In this document: positions 1 through 6,064 of the stretch, piece after piece | How the letters are laid out: every line of letters begins with the position of its first letter | Numbering within the stretch: position 1 is the stretch's first letter | Assembly: GCA_964371835.1 (NCBI GenBank) | Contig: CAYJOP010000040.1 | Coordinates: forward strand, 1 to 17,492 | Reading direction: 5' to 3' | Source of the DNA: CAYJAD01 sp964371835 | GTDB lineage: Bacteria > Desulfobacterota > Desulfovibrionia > Desulfovibrionales > Desulfovibrionaceae | DNA length: 17,492 bases | Position numbers and translations under genes: made by a program | The notes under the pieces: model-generated | Databases searched by the model: none | Seen by the model: only the letters and a program-made list of their open reading frames with translations | What the model was told of the DNA's origin: nothing

Positions 1-18
1 TTTTTCAGTGCCGACTAA

Positions 19-1329
19 CTAATCAGCAGTGGGCATGCCCCAACGAGGGAAGGATGCATCACCACTACCTGTATTTACTTTTTTAGCAGTGCCGCCATTG
101 CGTGTGGTTAAATAGATGCCACGAGTGCCACTACGGCTTGAGGTAAATGCAATGGAGTAGCTATCTCCGCAAAAAGCTGGTTGTTCATCACTGCCAGGAC
201 CAAAGGTAATTTGACGCTCAGCGCCTGTCACAAGGTCTTGAACGAAGATTCGGTGACCAAAGTCTGTCATGCGGCTAAAAGCTACCACAGTGCCATCTGG
301 TGAGAGATTGGCCTCTGTGTTGTAGTTGCCATTTCTGCTTATGCGTGTAACTGCACCGCTTGATAAATCTTTCATGAATATTTGCGGTCCACCAAGGCGA
401 TTTGAGGTGAAGGTCATTTTTGTACCTTGCTTGTCAAAACTTGGGGATACGTTAATAGAATTGCTTTGCTCCAATGCACTTTCACGTTGGAAAGAGTGGT
501 TGAGTACAAAAATATCAGGGTTTTTGCCATTGGATAAGCTAACTGCCACCTTATTGTTTGGCATAAAGGCTGGCCCAATAACAATATTTCCTGGAAATCT
601 TATGCGTTGAACTTTGTTTGAGCTTCTATCCCAAACGCCAAGGGCATGTGAGCGGTCATCAATATGGGTAAATACAATAAAGCGACCATCATTGGACCAA
701 GAGGGAGACATGGATTCACCTTTCATTCTAGTAACTTGACTAAGGTGTCTGCCTGTGGGACGAACAATCCAAACATTGGCCTGTAATTTGGCTTCTTTTT
801 TCACAAAAGCAAGGGTAGAGCGAAAAAAATCACCATTCCCAATGAGAACCTGTAGCAGATCAGCACAGAAGCGATCAGCCACTTGTGTTAGGTCGTCACT
901 GGAAATGTCAGGATACTCTTTGCCAAAAATGCGGATGCCAGAATTGGTTTCAAAGGCGCGGATTTGCACTGTATCGTCACTTGTCCAAAAAGAAGTTACA
1001 ACAATGTCAGAACCGGCAAGTTGAAAACGCTTAAAATCAAGCGATGGCGGCTCATAGCCAGCAAGCACAGTGCCACCAAGGACACCATTACTTGGTGTTA
1101 AGTCCATAAAAGGTAGAACGTTAAGGTTTTGCTCTACTAATTTTTGCAATTCTGTAGCCATGCCTTTAGCCTCGCTATTGGGGGCATCCAGTGGGCTTGC
1201 AAGGGCAAGGTTTATGGTATTTTGTCCAGGACCGTAAATATCAATTTGCACCACGGCTTGAGCTGAATTTATGCCAAGCAGCATAAAAATAAACAGTACA
1301 ATTGATAATTGAGAAATTTTATTAAGCAT
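19..1329 (-). CDS. tolB: Tol-Pal system beta-propeller protein TolB
   Basis: Periplasmic TolB, which binds Pal and outer-membrane proteins and couples them to the TolQRA motor for outer-membrane constriction and integrity. The 436-residue protein has the family's usual length. Residues 1-25 form a Sec signal peptide (KK-free but hydrophobic, ending A-Q-A before V26). Residues about 26-165 match the N-terminal TolB domain. From about 190 onward there are WD40-like PD40 blades, seen as repeated S-P-S-W/F...DG...I/F-x-F-T motifs near 208-222, 294-308, 341-352 and 382-397. The ATG at 1327-1329 has GGAG at 1335-1338, five bases upstream. It is the last gene of the tol cluster inside the window and lies 15 bp after the TonB_C gene. 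The stop TAG is at 19-21, so pal is probably just beyond the left edge. Identification rests on fold motifs plus operon context. Confidence 0.95.
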   Translation of the reverse strand: MLNKISQLSIVLFIFMLLGINSAQAVVQIDIYGPGQNTINLALASPLDAPNSEAKGMATELQKLVEQNLNVLPFMDLTPSNGVLGGTVLAGYEPPSLDFKRFQLAGSDIVVTSFWTSDDTVQIRAFETNSGIRIFGKEYPDISSDDLTQVADRFCADLLQVLIGNGDFFRSTLAFVKKEAKLQANVWIVRPTGRHLSQVTRMKGESMSPSWSNDGRFIVFTHIDDRSHALGVWDRSSNKVQRIRFPGNIVIGPAFMPNNKVAVSLSNGKNPDIFVLNHSFQRESALEQSNSINVSPSFDKQGTKMTFTSNRLGGPQIFMKDLSSGAVTRISRNGNYNTEANLSPDGTVVAFSRMTDFGHRIFVQDLVTGAERQITFGPGSDEQPAFCGDSYSIAFTSSRSGTRGIYLTTRNGGTAKKVNTGSGDASFPRWGMPTAD

Positions 1330-1344
1330 TACATCTCCATGATG

Positions 1345-2199
1345 CTATTGATTGTTTATAATAAATGTTAAAAATAGACTGCGTGATTTGTTATTTGGTG
1401 GAGCGTTAACAGTGCCGGTTTTTTTGGCTGCCTTAACTATTGCATTATCAAGGTCTTCACTGCCACTAGATTTAGATACTTTTATGTCCTTAATTGTGCC
1501 ACGAGCGTCAACTTGTACACTTAATGAAGTGCTAAGCTCGCCAGTGGGTATGTTGGGTGGAAAAACAACGTTAGGAGCGATCTTACGCATGACCATTTTA
1601 ACATAATAATCGTCTTCGTCCATTACGGCATTGGATTTTTCTTCAAAGGTTGGCTTTTTCGTACTAGTTGGCTTAGTTGTTGCGGCATCATTGGTTTTTG
1701 CAGGCGCTGAGGCTTGCTCTGCTAGTGTGGGTTTGGGGCTTGTGGCAGCAACGGCGACGGCAGCAGGTGCAACTGGAGTTTCAGAAGCAACAGGGGTAGA
1801 GGGGGTAGCAGGTGTTGTTGGGGCAGCTTGAGTACCTTCGGTGCTAGATACCCAAAATGAAAGAAATACGTCCATGGGTAGTCCGTAAGGTGGAGATTTA
1901 AATTTTCCAACACTACGCACCGCATTACATGCTGCTTGATCTGCCTCAGGTGAGCCAGACTCACTTATGGCTGTGCAATCTTCTACAACACCCTCACCAC
2001 TAAGCATGACCATAATGCGAATGGTGCGCTCAACTCCATCAACTGGTGGCTGCCATTTTTTTACAACAGCATCAAGTACGGAGTTTGAATATCCGCCTGA
2101 ATGGTCAGCTGCTACAACCACTGCCGCCGATGCTGTGCCGCTTAGTGTACTTGCAAAAAAAATAGCAAGAGCTAGAATTAAGAATTTTGCTTTTTTCAT
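1345..2199 (-). CDS. Secreted protein with two TonB_C-like domains, tol operon member
   Basis: A 284-residue exported protein whose exact function I do not recognise. Residues 1-25 are a clear signal peptide (MKKAKF start, hydrophobic core, T-A-S-A end). Residues about 38-118 and 196-283 each resemble a TonB/TolA C-terminal domain: a W-x-P-P or F-P-P-N segment, a strand, a G-x-V/I-x-D turn, an S-S/E-S-G-S motif, a D-x-A helix and a final L-F/L-x-F strand. They are joined by a Pro/Ala/Thr-rich linker (119-192). C75 and C91 in the first domain could form a disulfide. There is no membrane anchor after cleavage, unlike TolA/TonB, so it should be free in the periplasm. The start has a strong AAGGAG at 2205-2210. 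It lies 23 bp after tolA and 15 bp before tolB, so it is almost certainly co-transcribed. It may act as an adaptor between TolA and TolB/Pal; this is inference. Confidence 0.8.
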   Translation of the reverse strand: MKKAKFLILALAIFFASTLSGTASAAVVVAADHSGGYSNSVLDAVVKKWQPPVDGVERTIRIMVMLSGEGVVEDCTAISESGSPEADQAACNAVRSVGKFKSPPYGLPMDVFLSFWVSSTEGTQAAPTTPATPSTPVASETPVAPAAVAVAATSPKPTLAEQASAPAKTNDAATTKPTSTKKPTFEEKSNAVMDEDDYYVKMVMRKIAPNVVFPPNIPTGELSTSLSVQVDARGTIKDIKVSKSSGSEDLDNAIVKAAKKTGTVNAPPNNKSRSLFLTFIINNQ

Positions 2200-2222
2200 A
2201 TATTCTCCTTAAATTTGGTAAA

Positions 2223-3235
2223 TTATAAACCCATCATGGCTGGATTAAACACTAATAATAACTCTTGGTATTCTGGGCTTGGCGGAGCTGGAAAAGCTTT
2301 TGCCGCACTGGTGCGTAGCACTGCATTAACAGTGGAAGCATCATATTGTGCATTGCCAGAACTTTGTTCAAGTTTGGCTAACAGAACATTGCCGTTAGAG
2401 TCAACCTTAACACGCACAGCAGAAACCCAATTGGTGCGTGTGGCGGTTTCAAAATTCCAATTAGGTCTAACAGCAATCATGACTTGCCCAAGATAAACAT
2501 CACCAATGCCACCTCCGCCTGGTCCGTCACCTTCACCGCCACCACCGCCACTAAATCCACTAGCTTCCTGTTTGGCCACGGCAAGTGCCTCTGCAACAGG
2601 GTCACGTTTAGGCTTTTTGGGAGCAGGCTTTTTTGTAGGTTTTTTTGTCGCTGGTTTCTTTTGCTCAGCCTTAGGCTTTTTGGGCTCGGGCTTAGGTTTA
2701 GGCTTTGGCTCAGGTTTTGGCTCAGGCTTTGGTTCAGGCTTTGGNNNNNNNNNNNNNNNNNNNNNNNNNNNNNNNNNNNNNNNNNNNNNNNNNNNNNNNN
2801 NNNNNNNNNNNNNNNNNNNNNNNNNNNNNNNNNNNNNNNNNNNNGCTTAGGTTTAGGCTTTGGCTCAGGTTTTGGCTCAGGCTTTGGTTCAGGCTTTGGC
2901 TCAGGTTTTGGCTCAGGTTCTGGCTTTTTTACAGGAGCAGGTTTTTGGGGCTCTTCTTTTGGTTGAGCAATGGCAGTGGCTGCAGTTTCAGGAGTAAGTG
3001 GTTTTACTTCAGCTTTTGGTGGAGTTGGCATGGTAGGGGCAATTTTTTTACCTTGTGCTCCTTGCGGTCCAAGAATGGGTGAAGGAGCCCTATTACCGCC
3101 AAGATCGCCCTCAACCAAAGATATAAGAACAGGTTCTTGGTCAAGTTTAATTAAAGGTGCGCTTGGCCAAAAATAAATGCCTAAAATTAGTGCTAAGTGT
3201 AGAGTTAAGGAAAGAATATAAGCAAGAAAATTCAT
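2223..3235 (-). CDS. tolA: TolA/TonB-like energy transducer, interrupted by assembly gap
   Basis: Inner-membrane anchored linker protein that carries force from TolQR to the periplasmic partners. The N-terminus (residues 1-25) is a single membrane segment with the S-x-x-x-H motif typical of TolA/TonB (S-L-T-L-H). It is followed by a Pro/Lys/Glu-rich linker that becomes K-P-E-P repeats, then a Gly-rich hinge and a C-terminal TonB_C-like domain (roughly the last 95 residues, with V-K-V-D-S-N-G-N-V and S-S-G-N-A-Q-Y-D). A run of 100 N at 2745-2844 splits the reading frame. The two halves are in different frames only because the gap size is arbitrary. Merging the duplicated 55 bp removes 155 bp and gives one frame of about 285 residues. 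The true number of KPEP repeats is unknown. ATG at 3233-3235, six bases after the tolR stop. The tolQ-tolR/tolB context favours TolA over TonB, although the KPEP linker is TonB-like. Confidence 0.85.
2690..2744. repeat. 55-bp direct repeat, copy at left side of gap
   Basis: This 55-bp stretch, coding KPEP/KPKP repeats of TolA on the minus strand, is identical to 2845-2899 on the other side of the N gap. Both copies abut the gap in a way that looks like two contigs ending in the same k-mer, so it is probably one sequence written twice. Confidence 0.9.
2745..2844. other. Assembly gap (100 N) inside tolA
   Basis: Exactly 100 N bases, the conventional placeholder for a scaffold join of unknown size. 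It falls within the KPEP-coding repeat of tolA and makes the gene look frameshifted. No real sequence can be read here. Confidence 0.99.
2845..2899. repeat. 55-bp direct repeat, copy at right side of gap
   Basis: Exact copy of 2690-2744. Removing the gap plus one copy (155 bp) brings the 5' and 3' halves of tolA into the same frame, which supports an assembly overlap rather than a biological duplication. Confidence 0.9.
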
Positions 3236-3241
3236 GTAAAT

Positions 3242-3667
3242 CTATTTTCCTTTGGCTGGTGCATCGCTGCGCGTTGCCACAACTCCTAACTTATCAATGC
3301 CAGCAGCTTTAATTTGGCCCATTATGTCAACAACAACACCATAAGGCACTTCTTTATCTGCTTGCAAAAATAAACCTTTATTCTTTTCTTTTACTAGGCT
3401 TATTAAAAAACCCTCAAGTTCATCAAGGGTAACTTTATATTCATCAAGAAAAATTACGCCATCTTTACGTACTGTTAGGATAAGATTGTCTACCTCAGTG
3501 GGTAATACTTCCACCTGCTTTGTTTGCGGTAGGTCAACTTCTAGTCCCTCGCTCATCATGGGAGCTGCAACCATAAATATAATTAACAACACCAACATTA
3601 CGTCAACAAATGGTGTGACGTTTATATCAGCAACAAAGCCTGCTTTTTTTCCAATATTGGCACCCAT
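3242..3667 (-). CDS. tolR: Biopolymer transporter TolR/ExbD family protein
   Basis: Inner-membrane subunit of the proton-driven TolQR motor. The 141-residue length is normal for TolR. It has a short cytoplasmic N-terminus, then the family signature D-I-N-V-T-P-F-V-D-V-M-L-V-L-L with the proton-relay aspartate at D22 at the start of the single membrane helix (about 20-41). A periplasmic domain follows, with L-P-Q-T, V-x-K-D-G-x-I-F-L-D and a final helix containing A-G-I-D-K-L-G-V-V. Only one base separates its ATG (3665-3667) from the tolQ stop (TAA 3669-3671), implying translational coupling. tolA starts six bases after its stop. It could be named ExbD on sequence alone; tolB in the same cluster decides for TolR. 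Confidence 0.93.
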   Translation of the reverse strand: MGANIGKKAGFVADINVTPFVDVMLVLLIIFMVAAPMMSEGLEVDLPQTKQVEVLPTEVDNLILTVRKDGVIFLDEYKVTLDELEGFLISLVKEKNKGLFLQADKEVPYGVVVDIMGQIKAAGIDKLGVVATRSDAPAKGK

Positions 3668-3668
3668 A

Positions 3669-4367
3669 TTAGTTACCTACATTTTGAACTTTTGGCGAGC
3701 CTGGGCGATGTGCGTTTAGCTCACGTTGAGCTCGATTTAAAAATACACCAGCAAAGTTAGAAAGCTTTGTTTCAATCTCACTTAATTTGCCTAAGAAAAT
3801 ATTATAACCGATTGTGGCAGGCACAGCTACGGCAAGGCCAATGGCCGTTGCCACAAGGGCTTCTGAAATACCAGGTGCAACAGTGGCAAGGGATGCTGAC
3901 TTTAATAGCCCAATGGAGTGAAATGAGTTCATGATTCCCCAAACAGTACCAAATAAACCAATAAATGGCGCGGTGTTGGCCGTGGTTGCCAGCAAGGACA
4001 AACCACTTTGTAGGCGAGTAAGCTCAGTGGTTACACCGTGGCTTAAGGAGCGATTGACGTTATCCACGACAATTTCTGTGCTATTGCCCAGTTCTTTTGA
4101 TTTATTAAATTCCACAACACCCTGATGGGCCACAAAATATAATGGAGATGAAGGATCAGAACCAAGTGATTGTACAGCATCTCGTAGGTCTTTTGCTTTT
4201 TCAAAGCGTGCTAGACCTGAATTTGCTTTGTTTACAGCAGCTCCAAGTATAAACCATTTCTTAATCATCAAGGCCCAACTACCAATGGACATGAACACAA
4301 GCAAGGCTAACACGCACTTTGCTAAAAGACTTGCCTGCGCAATCATAGAGTAAAAACTAAATTCCAC
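3669..4367 (-). CDS. tolQ: Tol-Pal motor subunit TolQ (MotA/TolQ/ExbB family), GTG start
   Basis: Inner-membrane proton channel subunit that forms the motor complex with TolR. The 232 residues include three membrane helices: about 10-32, about 127-155 and about 160-190. The helices carry the conserved T-A-P-F-I-G-L-F-G-T-V-W-G-I motif and the E-A-L-V-A-T-A-I-G-L-A-V-A-x-P motif that line the proton path. The start is GTG at 4365-4367, chosen because AGGGAG (4374-4379) sits six bases upstream and the protein then begins at the normal family position. It is the first gene of the tol operon. A candidate promoter and palindromes lie in the 291-bp leader shared with the end of asnS. Confidence 0.94.
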   Translation of the reverse strand: MEFSFYSMIAQASLLAKCVLALLVFMSIGSWALMIKKWFILGAAVNKANSGLARFEKAKDLRDAVQSLGSDPSSPLYFVAHQGVVEFNKSKELGNSTEIVVDNVNRSLSHGVTTELTRLQSGLSLLATTANTAPFIGLFGTVWGIMNSFHSIGLLKSASLATVAPGISEALVATAIGLAVAVPATIGYNIFLGKLSEIETKLSNFAGVFLNRAQRELNAHRPGSPKVQNVGN

Positions 4368-4373
4368 AATATT

Positions 4374-4379
4374 CTCCCT
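4374..4379 (-). promoter_or_regulatory. Ribosome binding site deciding the tolQ GTG start
   Basis: AGGGAG on the minus strand, six bases before GTG at 4367. It touches the inner end of the palindrome at 4379-4403, so that hairpin or a bound protein could affect translation. Confidence 0.7.
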
Positions 4380-4403
4380 ATAGATAATCAGTAATTATCT
4401 ATA
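4379..4403. repeat. Perfect 10-bp inverted repeat upstream of tolQ
   Basis: Arms tatagataat (4379-4388) and attatctata (4394-4403) around a 5-base spacer. It lies between the candidate promoter and the tolQ ribosome binding site. GATAAT half-sites of this kind are used by Fur-type repressors, but the 5-base spacing is not the classical one. An operator or a leader hairpin are both possible. Confidence 0.6.
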
Positions 4404-4433
4404 ATAATTGTATTTAATATAAATGTTGTTTTT

Positions 4434-4462
4434 TTTATATTATATAACAACATGCATTGCAA
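4434..4462 (-). promoter_or_regulatory. Candidate sigma70-type promoter for the tol operon
   Basis: On the minus strand, TTGCAA (4457-4462) and TATAAA (4434-4439) are separated by 17 bases. Transcription would start near 4427, about 60 bases before the tolQ start. The region is very AT-rich, so chance matches are likely. Confidence 0.35.
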
Positions 4463-4564
4463 GTAGCATGCTATGCTTTCATCTTTTTTTCAAGATAATT
4501 TTTAGATAATTTATAGATATTTTTAAGTAAGAAACAAAAAAATGTTCATGAAAGCAAAGCCAAA

Positions 4565-4582
4565 ATTATAGATGTCTATAAT
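4565..4582. repeat. 18-bp palindrome, operator-like
   Basis: Arms attataga (4565-4572) and tctataat (4575-4582) with a 2-base centre. It lies about 200 bp upstream of tolQ and just after asnS. AGATAAT motifs also occur in direct orientation at 4382, 4493 and 4504 and inverted at 4394, so this leader has a recurring regulatory-looking vocabulary. Confidence 0.45.
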
Positions 4583-4600
4583 CATTCAGTAGGTATTTAT

Positions 4601-4632
4601 ACTGCCTAAAACAGAAACTTGCTTTAGGCAGT
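4601..4632 (-). terminator. Hairpin downstream of asnS, possible terminator
   Basis: Arms actgcctaaa (4601-4610) and tttaggcagt (4623-4632) with a 12-base loop, 27 bp after the asnS stop. There is no clear U-tract on the minus-strand side, so it may be a weak terminator or an RNA 3'-end stabiliser. Confidence 0.4.
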
Positions 4633-4658
4633 GGGATGCAAAATAAATGGATAGCAAA

Positions 4659-6023
4659 TTAAAAATCTAAATTTCCTGGAGTGCGAGGGAAGGGGATGAC
4701 ATCCCTAATATTTGTAATTCCGGTTAACATCATGAGTAGGCGTTCAAAACCAAGTCCAAAACCAGCATGCGGAACTGAACCAAATTTGCGTAAATCAAGA
4801 TACCACCAATAGTGGCTTGGGTCTTGGCCCATGTCTTTAATGCGTTTTTCAAGCACATCAAGTCTATCTTCACGTTGAGAACCGCCAATTAGCTCGCCAA
4901 TGCGCGGCACAAGCACATCCATGGCTGCAACAGTCTTATTGTCATCATTAAGACGCATGTAGAAGGCTTTGATGTCCTTTGGATAGTCGTAAACAGCCAC
5001 AGGACATTTGAAATGCTCCTCTGCCAAGTAGCGTTCATGTTCTGTTTGTAGATCAATACCAAAGCTAACAGGGTATTCAAATTGTTTGCCGCTTTTTTGT
5101 AATATTTCCACTGCTTCTGTGTAGGATGTGCGAACAAATGGTTTAGCTATAATATTTTTTAGTCTTTCCACCAGTTCAGTGTCCACAAAGCGATTGAATA
5201 AATCAATATCCGCTGCACAGGTGCTAAGTATTTTATCAATAACATAGCATGTTAAACCTTCTCCAAGGTCAATATTATCTTGTAAGTCGGCGAAAGCCAT
5301 TTCTGGTTCAATCATCCAAAACTCAGCTGCATGGCGGGGTGTGTTGGAATTTTCAGCCCTAAAGGTTGGGCCAAAGGTATATACACGCCCAAGCCCAAGG
5401 GCCATGGCTTCTGCCTCCAGTTGACCGGAAACAGTTAAATTTGCTTCTTTGCCAAAAAAATCATTGCTTAAATCCTTTTCGCCTTGGGCAAGTGTTGTTA
5501 CTCTAAACATTTCACCAGCCCCTTCGCAATCTGAACCAGTTAGGATTGGCGTATGTACATGGTAAAAACCTTCTTCACGAAAGTAGTCGTGCACAGCCAT
5601 GGCAGCGGCTGAGCGAATGCGAAATGCTGCGCCATATTTATTGGTGCGTGAACGCAAGTGGGCAATTGTGCGTAAAAATTCATCAGAATGACGTTTTTTT
5701 TGTAAGGGGAAAGTTTCTTGGTCTGCAAGGCCATAAATGGTGATATCTTCAGCTTTTACTTCAAATTGTTGTCCTTTACCAGGCGAGGGTACAAGTGAGC
5801 CAACAACTTGCAAAGCAGCACCTGTATTTGCATCCTTCATATTTTCAAAGGCTTTTGTGCCTTCATCGACAATACACTGTATATTGCCAAGGCAAGAGCC
5901 GTCATTTAATTCTAAAAAGCTAAATCCTTTAGCATCTCTACGCGTTCTAACCCAGCCACAAATGGTTATATGTTCTTGTGGCCCTGCTGCATTAAGGGCT
6001 TTAACAATAAGGGTTCGTTTCAT
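4659..6023 (-). CDS. asnS: Asparaginyl-tRNA synthetase
   Basis: Class II aminoacyl-tRNA synthetase that charges tRNA-Asn with asparagine in the cytoplasm. The 454-residue length is typical. Residues about 17-100 are the anticodon-binding OB fold (I-T-I-C-G-W-V-R-T-R-R-D). The catalytic core carries motif 2 at 221-241 (F-R-A-E-N-S-N-T-x-R-H-A-A-E-F-W) and motif 3 near 421-428 (G-F-G-L-G-F-E-R), ending in the AsnRS-typical P-F-P-R-T-P-G. The N-terminal R-T-R-R-D and the T-P-R-H-A-A-E-F segment distinguish AsnRS from AspRS and LysRS. ATG at 6021-6023 has GAGGA at 6028-6032. It lies 41 bp downstream of the TPR gene and may share its transcript. Confidence 0.96.
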   Translation of the reverse strand: MKRTLIVKALNAAGPQEHITICGWVRTRRDAKGFSFLELNDGSCLGNIQCIVDEGTKAFENMKDANTGAALQVVGSLVPSPGKGQQFEVKAEDITIYGLADQETFPLQKKRHSDEFLRTIAHLRSRTNKYGAAFRIRSAAAMAVHDYFREEGFYHVHTPILTGSDCEGAGEMFRVTTLAQGEKDLSNDFFGKEANLTVSGQLEAEAMALGLGRVYTFGPTFRAENSNTPRHAAEFWMIEPEMAFADLQDNIDLGEGLTCYVIDKILSTCAADIDLFNRFVDTELVERLKNIIAKPFVRTSYTEAVEILQKSGKQFEYPVSFGIDLQTEHERYLAEEHFKCPVAVYDYPKDIKAFYMRLNDDNKTVAAMDVLVPRIGELIGGSQREDRLDVLEKRIKDMGQDPSHYWWYLDLRKFGSVPHAGFGLGFERLLMMLTGITNIRDVIPFPRTPGNLDF

Positions 6024-6064
6024 ACTATCCTCATGAAGTTGTAAATAATATCTGTTAGTCCGTG

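Noticed and set aside
2690..2899. Possible CRISPR or satellite-type repeat array
   Set aside because: The repeats are 6-12 bp KPEP codons within one gene, without spacers, and the larger repeat is explained by the assembly gap.
2477..3235. tolA as a genuine pseudogene
   Set aside because: The frame change coincides with an arbitrary-length N gap, and merging the 55-bp overlap restores an intact gene with normal N- and C-terminal domains.
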